A stretch of DNA of 64,000 nt from Comamonas sp. KCTC 72670 (GTDB lineage Bacteria > Myxococcota > Myxococcia > Myxococcales > Myxococcaceae): positions 124,001 to 188,000 of the forward strand of contig BNCN01000004.1 in NCBI GenBank assembly GCA_014656495.1. The letters are read 5' to 3'. Under the pieces are notes generated by a model. The model was not told where the DNA came from. It was given only the letters and a program-made list of their open reading frames with translations, and made no database searches. The translations under genes and the position numbers were made by a program. Shown here piece by piece: positions 29,098 to 37,801 of this stretch (position 1 is its first letter; each line of letters starts with the position of its first letter).

Positions 29098-30016
29098 TGA
29101 CCAGCGACTCGCGGGCGGCGATGGCGTCCGGGCGGTGCTTGCGCACCTGACGCAGCAGCCGGTCCAGGCCCGCGTCGTCGCGTGACGGGTCGTGGTGGAA
29201 GAGCACGAGCTTCTTCACGCCGGCCTCGTTCGCGGCCTGCACCGCGGCCTCCCACGTGGAGTGGCCCCACCCGGTGCGGGCCGGCCCCGTGCGGCCGTGG
29301 TACTCGTCCTCGGTGTACATGGCGTCGTAGATGAGGACGTCCGCGTCCTGGGCGAACGCGTAGAACGCGGCGTCCATCTCCGTGCCGTGCTCCAGGTCCG
29401 TGGCGTACACCACCGAGCGGCCCTGGCACTCCACGCGGTAGCCCAGGTTGCCGCCCGGGTGGTTCAGCTCGATGGTGCGCACCTGCGCGGGCCCCAGCGT
29501 GAGCGTCTGCGTGGCGGCCAGGTCCGTGTACGTGAGCTTCGCCCGGAACACGCCCTCGGCCGTCACCGGGAAGTAGGGCGGCATCATCTGCCCGCTCAAC
29601 AGCTGCTTCACCGACTGCCCGTTGCGCGCCGGCCCGTACACGTCCAGGGCGCTGGTGGGCAGGAACATGGGCCCGAAGAAGGGCAGCCCCTGCAGGTGGT
29701 CGTAGTGGTAGTGCGAGATGAAGATGGAGCCGCGCACCGGCTTCTTCTTCGCCACCAGGGCGTGGCCCAGCGAGCGGGCCCCCGTTCCCAGGTCGAAGAT
29801 GAGCAGCTCGTCCCCGCAGCGCACCTCCACGCAGGGCGTGTTGCCGCCATAGCGCCGGGTGTTCGCCCCGGGCGCGGGGATGGAGCCGCGGACGCCCCAG
29901 AACCGCACCTCGAAGGGGATGCGGGCCTGATTGCGCGCGACGGTGTTGCGCCGCCGCTCCGCGGGTTTCTCAGCCTGCCTTGGCTTCCGTGTCGTCGTCC
30001 TCGGCGAAGAGCTCAA
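29087..30016 (-). CDS. MBL-fold metal-dependent hydrolase
   Basis: Up to 309 residues. Metallo-beta-lactamase fold with FWGVRGSIPAPGANTRRYGGN, a GTG-like DLGTGARSLG strand, the metal motif SHYHYDHLQGLPFF (HxHxDH), an LNHPGG segment, YATDLEH, and GHSTWEAAVQAANEAGVKKL. This is the PhnP/CpdA-like group that often cleaves phosphodiesters, with unknown substrate here. The only upstream start is TTG at 30016, which lies inside the 3' end of ribA. The family usually begins near VRFWGVRGS, so an internal start near residue 36 is possible. Convergent with lipB (11-base overlap). Confidence 0.85.
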   Translation of the reverse strand: MSSSPRTTTRKPRQAEKPAERRRNTVARNQARIPFEVRFWGVRGSIPAPGANTRRYGGNTPCVEVRCGDELLIFDLGTGARSLGHALVAKKKPVRGSIFISHYHYDHLQGLPFFGPMFLPTSALDVYGPARNGQSVKQLLSGQMMPPYFPVTAEGVFRAKLTYTDLAATQTLTLGPAQVRTIELNHPGGNLGYRVECQGRSVVYATDLEHGTEMDAAFYAFAQDADVLIYDAMYTEDEYHGRTGPARTGWGHSTWEAAVQAANEAGVKKLVLFHHDPSRDDAGLDRLLRQVRKHRPDAIAARESLVIKL

Positions 30017-30644
30017 TCAGGTGCCCCGTGCGCTCGCGCTTCGTCCTCAGGTAGTCGACGTTATGCGGATTGTGCTCGGTCCGGGAAGGGATTCGACGCC
30101 GGACCGGAATGCCTTCTTCGACCATGCCCGCGATCTTCAGCGGGTTGTTGGTCATCAGGTCCACCGAACGGACGTCCAGACTGCGCAGCATCTCCGCCGC
30201 GATGTCGTAGGTGCGCAGGTCGTCCGCGAACCCCAGCTGCCGGTTGGCCTCGTAGGTGTCCGCGCCCTTGGCCTGGAGGGCGTAGGCCTTGATCTTGTTC
30301 CCCAGGCCGATGCCGCGCCCCTCCTGCCGCAGGTAGAGGACGACGCCTTCTCCCGCCTGGGTGATGAAGTCGAGCGACCGGTCCAGCTGCTCCCGGCAGT
30401 CGCACTTCAGGCTGCCGAAGACCTCGCTGGTGAGGCACTCGGAGTGGATGCGGACCGGCACACCCTCGCTCCCCGAAACGTCCCCCACGACGAGCGCCAC
30501 GTGCTCCCGCCCGTTGCGCTTGTCCCGGAACACGATGGTCCGCAGGGTGCCACGCTCGGTCGGGATGTCCGCTTCCGAGAACCGCTCCAGGTGCTGCGTG
30601 GGCTTGCGGTTGGGAAGGACCTGAGGTGAGCGAGTATCCGACAT
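29970..30644 (-). CDS. ribA: GTP cyclohydrolase II RibA
   Basis: 224 residues. First step of riboflavin synthesis from GTP. The zinc ligands are in CLTSEVFGSLKCDC (C-x10-C-x-C). The catalytic region is LRQEGRGIGLGNKIKAYALQ, and NNPLKIAGM binds the nucleotide side. It is the stand-alone form with no N-terminal RibB domain. The start is ATG 30644 with GGAGA upstream. The acidic tail overlaps the proposed TTG start of the MBL-fold gene by 47 bases, so the two probably share a transcript. Confidence 0.97.
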   Translation of the reverse strand: MSDTRSPQVLPNRKPTQHLERFSEADIPTERGTLRTIVFRDKRNGREHVALVVGDVSGSEGVPVRIHSECLTSEVFGSLKCDCREQLDRSLDFITQAGEGVVLYLRQEGRGIGLGNKIKAYALQAKGADTYEANRQLGFADDLRTYDIAAEMLRSLDVRSVDLMTNNPLKIAGMVEEGIPVRRRIPSRTEHNPHNVDYLRTKRERTGHLIELFAEDDDTEAKAG

Positions 30645-30762
30645 GTTGAATCGTCTCCAGATGCGGGCCCCTGTTTGAGGTCCTCACGTTCTCAAGTCAA
30701 GGCGGGCCCAAACTTTCCGACATGGGCCCACCCGGTAGATGCCTCACGGCGTCATTCGTTCC

Positions 30763-31995
30763 TCAGGCCACCCATGAGAGCGGGAGCAGTTCTACTGCGT
30801 CCCCCTCGCTCAAGCTGCTCGCTTCCCGGGGGAAGTGCAGCAAATGGGTGGCTGCCGCGGCAGAGCGCAGAACACCGGACGTTTGCGTCGCCAGCGGACG
30901 GGCCCAGAGGCTGCCTTCTCTCCAGGCGGCCGTGACCCGGACGAAGTGGGAGAGGCCGGGCGGCTTCGACAGGCGGCCCTCCAGGCGCCCGGGCACCCGG
31001 CCGGGCGCCGAGGTGGCATGGCCCAGGAGGCGGCGGAGGGCGGGGCGGACGAAGAGCTCGAAGGTTACCAGGGACGACGTGGGGTTGCCCGGGAGCCCGA
31101 AGAAGAGGGTGGCGCCGCGCCGGCCCACCACCAGCGGCTTGCCCGGCTTGATGGCGACGCGCCACAGGTGCTGCTCCACGCCCATGGCGGCCAGGACCTC
31201 CTTCACGTAGTCCCGCTCGCCCACGGACACCCCCGCGCTGGTGATGACCACGTCGAACCCGTCCACGCGAGCCAGCGCCGCCTCCACCGAGTCCCGGGTG
31301 TCCCGGGCGATGCCCAGCAACGTGGGGAGGCCGCCCGCCCGCCGGACCGCCAGCGCCAGCGACGGGGCGTTGGTGTCGACGATGCGCCCTTGCGGCGCCT
31401 CGTCCGCGCGGCACAGCTCGTCCCCCGTGGAGAGGATGGCCACCCGCGGGGCGCGATGGACCGGGGCGCTCTGCCGCCCCTGGGCCCAGAGCAACCCCAG
31501 CTCCGGGATGCCCAGGGGGGTGCCACCCGCCAGGAGCACCTGGCCTTCACGGGCATCCTCGCCCCGGGGCCGCACGAAGTGGCCGGGCGCCACGGCTTCC
31601 AGGATGTCGATTTGATCCGCGCCGTTGCTGGCGGCCGGCCGGGTCCGCTCTCGCATCACCACCGCGTCCGCCCCCTCGGGAAGGGGCGCCCCCGTCATGA
31701 TGCGGGCGCACACGCCGGGCGCCAGGGCCCGGGCCGGCGTCGCCCCCGCGTAGACCGTCTCACCCACGCTGAGCCGGGCGGGCAGGGGGCCGGTGAGGTC
31801 GGCGCTGCGCACCGCGTAGCCGTCCATGGCCGAGTTGTCCCAGGGGGGAAGGGTCCGCTGCGCGGCCACGTCCTCGGCGAGCACCCGGCCCAGGGAATCG
31901 TCCAGCGCCAGCCACTCGGTGGGCAGGGCGGCGCACAACGCGAGGATCCGCGCGCGGGCTTCTTCCTCCGGGAGCAAGGTGGCGGAGTCGTTCAT
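30763..31995 (-). CDS. moeA: Molybdopterin molybdenumtransferase MoeA
   Basis: 410 residues from ATG 31995. An earlier in-frame start at 32067 adds an unlikely N-terminus. MoeA inserts molybdenum into adenylated molybdopterin. Family marks are LPPWDNSAMDGYAVRSADL, GAPLPEGADAVVMRE, ILSTGDELCR and DTNAPSLALAVR, the nucleotide-binding VVITSAGVSVGERDYVKEVL, and the MoeA C-terminal domain (LFFGLPGNPTSSLVTFELFV). moaA lies about 20 kb upstream. The rest of the cofactor pathway is not in the window. Confidence 0.97.
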   Translation of the reverse strand: MNDSATLLPEEEARARILALCAALPTEWLALDDSLGRVLAEDVAAQRTLPPWDNSAMDGYAVRSADLTGPLPARLSVGETVYAGATPARALAPGVCARIMTGAPLPEGADAVVMRERTRPAASNGADQIDILEAVAPGHFVRPRGEDAREGQVLLAGGTPLGIPELGLLWAQGRQSAPVHRAPRVAILSTGDELCRADEAPQGRIVDTNAPSLALAVRRAGGLPTLLGIARDTRDSVEAALARVDGFDVVITSAGVSVGERDYVKEVLAAMGVEQHLWRVAIKPGKPLVVGRRGATLFFGLPGNPTSSLVTFELFVRPALRRLLGHATSAPGRVPGRLEGRLSKPPGLSHFVRVTAAWREGSLWARPLATQTSGVLRSAAAATHLLHFPREASSLSEGDAVELLPLSWVA

Positions 31996-32075
31996 GCCCG
32001 GCTTATAGCCATGCGCGGGCTCCGTGGCTCGGACCCTCTTCGCGAACAAAGTCCGTGGGATAATCAAGTGTTAGT

Positions 32076-32104
32076 TTGACAGCCTACCTGATCATCGTTA
32101 CAAG
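32076..32104 (+). promoter_or_regulatory. Sigma70-like promoter for the chagasin-like gene
   Basis: TTGACA (32076-32081) is a perfect -35 box, followed after 17 bases by TACAAG (32099-32104). It lies in the divergent gap between moeA and the gene at 32192, pointing at the latter. A small hairpin, CCTGCCC with GGGCAGG, sits between the promoter and the start codon. Confidence 0.6.
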
Positions 32105-32191
32105 CAACGTTGATCGCGAGGCTTGCCTGCCCTCCGGGGCAGGTTGCCAACCCGTTGAAAGGACACGGGAACTCTCAAGGAGACTGCGTCG

Positions 32192-33580
32192 ATGGCCAAG
32201 CCCAAGTCTGGGGCCAAGAAGACGACTCCCGCTGGCAAGGCTGGCGCAAAGCCCGCTGCGAAGAAGGACTCCGCTGCCCGGCTGGATCTGATCAAGAACG
32301 CCTCAAAACGGGTGGCAAAGGCGGCGACGAAATTGGCGAAAGCGGCATCGGATATCTCGAAGGGGGCCAAGGGCGCGGTGAAGAAGGCCGTGCAGGAGAA
32401 GGCCACCCCGAAGAAGGCCGCCCCCGCGGGCAAGACGGCGTCGGCGGCCAAGGCGGCTCCGGCCAGCAAGTCCGCCGCGAAAGCCCCGCCGGCGAAGGCG
32501 TCCGCCGCCGCGAAGTCCGCCGCGGGTGGCAAGTCGGGCAAGGCGAGCGCCGCGCCCTCGATTCCCGTCGCGCCTCCGGTGGAGAAGCCGCGTCCGCGCG
32601 CCACCAAGCTTCCGCCCCCGGGTGAGCCCCTCACCAAGCGTGAGCTGGAGCAGCTCCTGACGGCCGGCGAAGGCCGCGGCGTCACGGGCGAGGGCAGCCT
32701 CAAGGGCCGCCTGGTCGTGACCAACGACATGCCGCACCTGGTGGTCGTCGGCCGGGACAAGCGCGAGCTGACCTTCCTCCTGCAGGGCCCGGATCAGGAA
32801 GTGCTCCCGGCCTATGTGGACCACAAGGTCTCGGTCGTCGGGCTCATCCGCAAGACGACCAACCACAGCGGCGTGATCGACGTCCGCAAGTACTCGGCCA
32901 AGAAGCCGGACGCCGAGGTCGTGGAGGCCACCCCCGTCGAGACCGAGGCGCGGCTGCGCTACCTGTCTCCCGGCGAGGTCTCCATGGTGACGGCGGCCGG
33001 CATGGGCGCGGGCATCAAGGGCTTCGCGGGCGTGCGTGGCAACCTGGAGATGATGGGCGAGGAGTACATCCTCGTCGTCTCCAACGGCGGCACGCGCCAG
33101 CAGGTGTCCTTCATCATCGAAGGCAAGGCCGCCACCAAGGCGCTGCGCAAGTTCGTGGGCTACACGCTCCAGGTGCAGGGCGTCGTCGACAAGACGTCCG
33201 GCTGGGGTGGCCGCATCGCGGCGGAGAACTTCGAGCCGCGTCCCTCCGAGGCGCGCGCCGTGTCCCGCGACGAGATGGAGCTGGTGCACATCGAGGGGGA
33301 GGTCCCCACGTCCGTGGACGTGCGCCTCAACCACGGCCTCACCGTGCGCCTGCCCGAGCAGCCGGGGTTCACCTGGGCCATCGAGCCGACCATGGCCAAG
33401 CGCGTGGGTCTGCGCGAGGCCAACTTCGAGCCCGCGCCCGAGGACGGTCCCGGCACGCGCGAGTTCTTCTTCACGCCCCGCAACCCGGGCAGCTTCGAGG
33501 TGGAGTTCTTCCTGGCCAAGGCGCTGTCGCCCGGGCTGGTGGATCGCTCCTTCAAAATCAACGTCACGGTCAAGCCCTGA
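32192..33580 (+). CDS. Protein with histone-like N-terminal tail and chagasin-like C-terminus
   Basis: 462 residues, start ATG 32192. Residues about 1-135 are rich in Lys, Ala and Pro (KKAAPAGKTASAAKAAPASK and similar), as in H1-like and other DNA-binding tails. Residues about 145-330 are a repeated strand-rich region with two similar halves (GRLVVTNDMPHLVVVGRDKR and GNLEMMGEEYILVVSNGGTR). The last ~90 residues resemble chagasin-type cysteine-protease inhibitors (GLTVRLPEQPGFTWAIE, GTREFFFTPRNPGSFEVEFF). No signal peptide is seen, so an intracellular, nucleoid-associated or regulatory role is more likely than secretion. The RNase R gene follows after 107 bases. Confidence 0.8.
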   Translation: MAKPKSGAKKTTPAGKAGAKPAAKKDSAARLDLIKNASKRVAKAATKLAKAASDISKGAKGAVKKAVQEKATPKKAAPAGKTASAAKAAPASKSAAKAPPAKASAAAKSAAGGKSGKASAAPSIPVAPPVEKPRPRATKLPPPGEPLTKRELEQLLTAGEGRGVTGEGSLKGRLVVTNDMPHLVVVGRDKRELTFLLQGPDQEVLPAYVDHKVSVVGLIRKTTNHSGVIDVRKYSAKKPDAEVVEATPVETEARLRYLSPGEVSMVTAAGMGAGIKGFAGVRGNLEMMGEEYILVVSNGGTRQQVSFIIEGKAATKALRKFVGYTLQVQGVVDKTSGWGGRIAAENFEPRPSEARAVSRDEMELVHIEGEVPTSVDVRLNHGLTVRLPEQPGFTWAIEPTMAKRVGLREANFEPAPEDGPGTREFFFTPRNPGSFEVEFFLAKALSPGLVDRSFKINVTVKP

Positions 33581-33687
33581 CGGTCGCCGCCCGGAGAAGG
33601 TTCCGGGAGGCGGCCGGTCGCCGGGGGGTTCCCGTCCGGCTGCTTCGGGCTTACCCGTTCCCGTAGCGGCCGAGCCGCGACCCCACC

Positions 33688-36600
33688 GTGATTCTTTCTC
33701 CAGAACTTCTCAAGCAGCTCCTCGCTGACGCAGACCACCCGCTGGGCATCAAGGAGCTTCTCCGGCTCGCGGGCCTGCACCCTGGGCAGCAGACGGTGCT
33801 CAAGCGCATGTTGCGCGAGCTCGTCCGTCAGGGCGACATCCTCAAGGAAGGCAAGCGCTTCGTTCCCCGCGTGCCCTCGCGCCGTGAGCCGGAGGCTCGC
33901 GCCCGGGAGCAGGGGGGCGCTGCTGCCTGGCGTCAGGGCGGCCCGGAGTCCACGGGCCGGCGCCATGAAGGCCCGCCACGGGGCAAGGACCTCCGGCGGC
34001 AGGGCTCGCATGCGGGCCCCGGAGGCTTCGCGGCGCGCCGCCAGGACGCCGGTGGCCGTGGCAAGGGCTCGGGTTGGCAGGGCCGGGACGCGGGGCGAGA
34101 CCGCCACGCGGGTGGCAAGCACGGCGGCTTCCGGGGCGGCCAGGGTGAATGGCCTTCCCGGCGCGGCCGGTTCGACGAATCCGACGGGCAGGACCTGCTC
34201 GAGGGCATCCTCCACGTCCATCGTGATGGCTTCGGCTTCGTCCATCCGCTGGGCGGAGAGGGCGACAACGTCTTCCTGCCCCCGCACGAAGCGCAGCGGG
34301 CGCTCGACAATGACCGGGTGGTGGTGTCCGTGTCGGGCCGTCCGCCTCGCCTGGAGGGGCGGCTCGTTCGGGTGGTGCAGCGCCGGCGCGAGCTGGCCGT
34401 GGGCACCTATGTGGTGAAGGGCCGTTACGCCACCGTGTACCCCACGGATACGAGCCTGCCGGGCCCCATTCGCGTGCCGCTGACGCAGATGGCTCGGGAC
34501 GGAGACCTGGTGAAGGTCCAGCTGGGCATCGGTGCCCAGTTGTTGGATCCAGACCGGGGGCTGCATGGTGAAGTGGCCGGCTCCCTGGGCAAGCCGGGGA
34601 CGCCGGGCGCCGAGGTCCTGGGGGTCGCGTACTCGCAGGGCTTCTCCGACGAGTTCCCTCCCGAGGTGATGGTCGAGGCGGACCAGTACGCCGTCACGGT
34701 GTCGGAAGACGAGGCCCGGGGTGAGCAGCGGAAGGACCTGCGCTCGCTGCCGCTCATCACCATCGACGGTGAGGACGCGCGCGACTTCGACGACGCCGTC
34801 TACGTGGAGGACCGCGCGGACGGCTGGCGGCTGGTGGTGGCCATCGCGGACGTGACGCACTACGTCCGGGAAGGCAGCGCGCTGAACACCGAGGCCCTGC
34901 GGCGCGCCACGTCCGTGTACCTGCCGGACCGGGTGCTGCCCATGCTGCCGGAGCGGCTGAGCAACGGCATCTGCTCGCTGCGCCCGGATGAAGACCGGCT
35001 GTGCATGGTGGCGGACATGACGTTCGACCGCCGTGGCCACCGCCGCGACTCCGTCCTGTACCCGGCGGTGATGCGCAGCGCGGCGCGGTGCACGTACAAC
35101 GAAGTGCAGGACGTCCTCGACGGCAAGGACGTGCCGCACCGCAACGCGTTCAAGCCCCACTTCGAGCGGTTGATGTCGCTGGCTCGCGCGTTGATGAAGA
35201 TGCGCAAGGAGCGCGGCGCCATTGACTTCGACCTGCCCGAGCACAAGGTGGTGCTGGGGGAGGACGGCCTCCCGCTGCGCATGGACAAGCGCGAGCGCAA
35301 GGACAGCCACCGGCTCATCGAGGAGTGCATGCTCGCCGCCAACGAGGCGGTGGCCCGGTTCTTCCAAGACGAGGGGCTGCCCACGGTGTACCGGTTCCAC
35401 GGTGAGCCGGACCCGGAGAAGCTGGCGACCTTCGCCGGGCTCGCGGAGGCCTACGGCTTCAAGCTCCGCGTCGATGACGGCGTGTCGTCGAAGGAGCTGG
35501 ACGCGTTCATCAGCCAGCTCCAGGGGCACCCCGAGCAGCGCGCGCTGAACCAGCTGCTGCTGCGCTCCATGATGCAGGCCGTGTACACCGCGACGGACGT
35601 GGGCCACTACGGCCTGGCGGCGGAGTTCTACCTGCACTTCACCTCGCCCATCCGGCGCTATCCGGACCTGCTGGTGCACCGGCTGCTCAAGGCGCACTGG
35701 GCGCGGCGGGGACGCAAGCCTTCGCCGTCCATGCTGGAGCGTGAGGAGGAGCAGCTCGAGGACATGTCCGCGCAGTGCTCGGAGCGTGAGCGCGCGGCGA
35801 TGCAGGTCGAGCGCGAGGTGGTCTCCTTCTACGCGTGCCTGATGATGAAGGACCGCGTGGGGGAGGAGTTCGCCGCCACGGTGGCCGCCATCACCGACTT
35901 CGGCTTCTTCGTCGAGCTGGACGAAGTGCATGTGGAAGGCCTGGTGAAGGCGGAGACGCTGGGGCCGGGCGCGAAGCTGGACAAGCTGACGCATTCGCTG
36001 GTGTACGCGAATGGCCGCCGCGTGCGCGTGGGGCAGAAGCTCCGCGTGCGGCTGACGTCCGTCAACGTGACGGCGAAGAAGATCGACTTCGAGGCGCTCC
36101 AGTTCGACGGCGAGGCGATGCTGAGCCGCGCGGAGGGGGCCGGAGCACAGCCGCCGCGCCGCCGTCAGGCGTGGATGGCCGAGGCCCCGCAGCATCGGGA
36201 GCGGGGTGGTCATCGCGAGCACGCCGGAAGGCCCGGGCGCCGGGAACGGGAGGCCGCCGCGGGTCGGAGCCCCCAGGGCGCTCCTCACGAGGCGTCACCT
36301 CAGGGGCCTCGTGGGCGGTTCTCCCGCGAGGGACGTCGCGAGGACGCCGCTCCGCACCGGAAGGAGCCGCGCTTCCCGCCCAGGGCGGACGAAACGCGGA
36401 CGGAGCAGGCTTCTGAATCGTCGCAGGGGGCCAAACGCCGGACGTTCATCCGGCCCGAGCTGCCCACGGAGCAGGCACCTCCGGCCCCTGCCGAGGTTCC
36501 CGCGGCGCCGGCGCCTTGGGAGATGCCTTCGGCGGAGGTCGCCTCGTCACCGCACCCGGGGTTCGACAGGCTCCGGGCGCTGGCCGCCCAACGGCATCGT

Positions 36601-37524
36601 GGGGGCGATGGCCGGAGCGAGGGCCGTGGCTCCGCTCCGCCGTCGAAGTCCTTCCAGCGGCAGCAGGGAGGGCAGGGCGCTCGGTTCCCCGCGCCGCGTC
36701 CCCGGCCGGAGTCGGAGGCGGACAAGGTCTTCTCCATGGAGCCCCCCGCGGGCTTCACGCCAGACGTGCGCGAGGCGTCGCCCGACGCCGAAGCGCGTCG
36801 TGGTTTCGAGGCTCCGGCCTCTGGGCGCCCGTCGCGAGAGGCTGAGGAGTCCCCGGTGGAGGTTCGCTCGGAGTCGACGTCTCGCGTGGAACCGCGCGAG
36901 CCGGCGGCGGCGCTCGTGGCGGCTGAACTCGCGGCTCGGCCCCAGCCTCCTGCCGCAACGTCCGAGGTGTCCGCGCCTCCTCCCGAGGAGGCCCCGGTGC
37001 AGCGCCGTGCGTCTCGTCAGCGGGCTGGCGCGAAGGCGCCCGTGAAGAAGGCCACCGCCACGGCGAAGCCGGCTGCGTCCGTTGCCAGGACTTCCCCCGC
37101 TGCGGCCACCACGTCTCCGGCCAAGACGACGAAGGCTGCTGCGGCGGCGAAGGTGTCCACGGCCAAGGCGAAGAAGGGGACGGTCGCGAGCACGACCAGG
37201 GCGAAGGCCTCGCCGCCCGTGGTGGAATCGAAAACGCTCAAGCCGAAGACGACGTCCTCCAAGGCCAAGCCGTCCACGGCCAAGGCCAAGAAGGCTGCGG
37301 CCGTAGCAAAGCCGTCCAAGGCCAAGAAGGCTGCGGCCGTAGCAAAGCCGTCCAAGGCCAAGAAGGCTGCGGCCGTAGCAAAGCCGTCCAAGGCCAAGAA
37401 GGCTGCGGCCGTGGCGAAGGTGTCCACGGCCACGCCCAAGAAGACGGCTCCCGTGCGTGTGGCCAAGACGTCACCGAAGACCGCCGCTGCCAAGAAGCGG
37501 CCCGCGTCGAACAAGAAACGCTGA
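33688..37524 (+). CDS. rnr: Ribonuclease R with a very long lysine/alanine-rich tail
   Basis: 1278 residues from a GTG start. N-terminal winged helix (LLKQLLADADHPLGIKELLR), an Arg/Gly-rich insert (residues about 65-165), cold-shock domains (LEGILHVHRDGFGFVHPLGG), the RNB catalytic domain with GEDARDFDDAVYVE, and an S1 domain (EFAATVAAITDFGFFVELDE) ending near residue 810. RNase R is a processive 3'-5' exonuclease that unwinds structured RNA. The usual enzyme has 700-820 residues. Here another ~465 residues follow, first Arg/Pro/Glu-rich, then a K/A-rich segment with tandem 12-residue repeats at the end. No frame break is visible. Confidence 0.93.
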   Translation: MILSPELLKQLLADADHPLGIKELLRLAGLHPGQQTVLKRMLRELVRQGDILKEGKRFVPRVPSRREPEARAREQGGAAAWRQGGPESTGRRHEGPPRGKDLRRQGSHAGPGGFAARRQDAGGRGKGSGWQGRDAGRDRHAGGKHGGFRGGQGEWPSRRGRFDESDGQDLLEGILHVHRDGFGFVHPLGGEGDNVFLPPHEAQRALDNDRVVVSVSGRPPRLEGRLVRVVQRRRELAVGTYVVKGRYATVYPTDTSLPGPIRVPLTQMARDGDLVKVQLGIGAQLLDPDRGLHGEVAGSLGKPGTPGAEVLGVAYSQGFSDEFPPEVMVEADQYAVTVSEDEARGEQRKDLRSLPLITIDGEDARDFDDAVYVEDRADGWRLVVAIADVTHYVREGSALNTEALRRATSVYLPDRVLPMLPERLSNGICSLRPDEDRLCMVADMTFDRRGHRRDSVLYPAVMRSAARCTYNEVQDVLDGKDVPHRNAFKPHFERLMSLARALMKMRKERGAIDFDLPEHKVVLGEDGLPLRMDKRERKDSHRLIEECMLAANEAVARFFQDEGLPTVYRFHGEPDPEKLATFAGLAEAYGFKLRVDDGVSSKELDAFISQLQGHPEQRALNQLLLRSMMQAVYTATDVGHYGLAAEFYLHFTSPIRRYPDLLVHRLLKAHWARRGRKPSPSMLEREEEQLEDMSAQCSERERAAMQVEREVVSFYACLMMKDRVGEEFAATVAAITDFGFFVELDEVHVEGLVKAETLGPGAKLDKLTHSLVYANGRRVRVGQKLRVRLTSVNVTAKKIDFEALQFDGEAMLSRAEGAGAQPPRRRQAWMAEAPQHRERGGHREHAGRPGRREREAAAGRSPQGAPHEASPQGPRGRFSREGRREDAAPHRKEPRFPPRADETRTEQASESSQGAKRRTFIRPELPTEQAPPAPAEVPAAPAPWEMPSAEVASSPHPGFDRLRALAAQRHRGGDGRSEGRGSAPPSKSFQRQQGGQGARFPAPRPRPESEADKVFSMEPPAGFTPDVREASPDAEARRGFEAPASGRPSREAEESPVEVRSESTSRVEPREPAAALVAAELAARPQPPAATSEVSAPPPEEAPVQRRASRQRAGAKAPVKKATATAKPAASVARTSPAAATTSPAKTTKAAAAAKVSTAKAKKGTVASTTRAKASPPVVESKTLKPKTTSSKAKPSTAKAKKAAAVAKPSKAKKAAAVAKPSKAKKAAAVAKPSKAKKAAAVAKVSTATPKKTAPVRVAKTSPKTAAAKKRPASNKKR
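37288..37419 (+). repeat. 36-base tandem repeat inside rnr
   Basis: Three exact 36-base copies (37288-37323, 37324-37359, 37360-37395) and a partial fourth encode KKAAAVAKPSKA each. They make up part of the histone-like tail of RNase R. Exact nucleotide identity between copies suggests recent duplication by slippage. Copy number may vary between strains. Confidence 0.95.
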
Positions 37525-37534
37525 GCTCGACGAA

Positions 37535-37551
37535 GGCCCCCAAGCGGGGCC
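37535..37551 (+). terminator. Small hairpin after rnr
   Basis: GGCCCC (37535-37540) pairs with GGGGCC (37546-37551) around a five-base loop, eleven bases after the rnr stop. There is no T-run. The next gene's AGGAGG follows ten bases later, so read-through is likely. Confidence 0.4.
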
Positions 37552-37570
37552 CTCGTCATCAGGAGGCAAC

Positions 37571-37789
37571 GTGAGTGTCGTCCGGCTGCTGGGAGTCATG
37601 CTCGCCATCGCGGGTGCGGTGTTGCTCTGGTCCGGACTCAAGGCCCGTGACTCGCTCACGGAGCGGGCCACGGAGCTCATCACCGGGCGGAACACGGACC
37701 AGACCACGTTGTACCTCGCGGGCGGCGGTGCGGCGCTCGCGGGCGGCCTCTTGATGGTGCTCGCGGGCGGCGGCCGGCGGCGGCGCTGA
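37571..37789 (+). CDS. DUF3185-like small membrane protein
   Basis: 72 residues, too short for a functional guess. Two membrane helices (VRLLGVMLAIAGAVLLWSGL and TLYLAGGGAALAGGLLMVLA) flank a short loop with DSLTERATELITGRNTDQTT. This matches the pattern of DUF3185 proteins, including the FTGRxTDxTxWYL-like loop motif. The start is GTG 37571, four bases after a perfect AGGAGG. Basic C-terminus (GGGRRRR). Family function unknown. Confidence 0.85.
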   Translation: MSVVRLLGVMLAIAGAVLLWSGLKARDSLTERATELITGRNTDQTTLYLAGGGAALAGGLLMVLAGGGRRRR

Positions 37790-37801
37790 AGCTCGCCGGG
37801 G

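Noticed and set aside
33160-36288. A long open frame of about 1040 codons on the minus strand opposite rnr
   Set aside because: It is a mirror of the rnr frame in high-GC DNA. Its residues are dominated by His, Arg, Leu and Gln without any domain, while the plus strand has clear RNase R motifs.
37288-37419. Tandem 36-base repeats that resemble a CRISPR array in unit size
   Set aside because: There are no spacers between copies, and the repeats are in frame and encode the lysine/alanine tail of RNase R.
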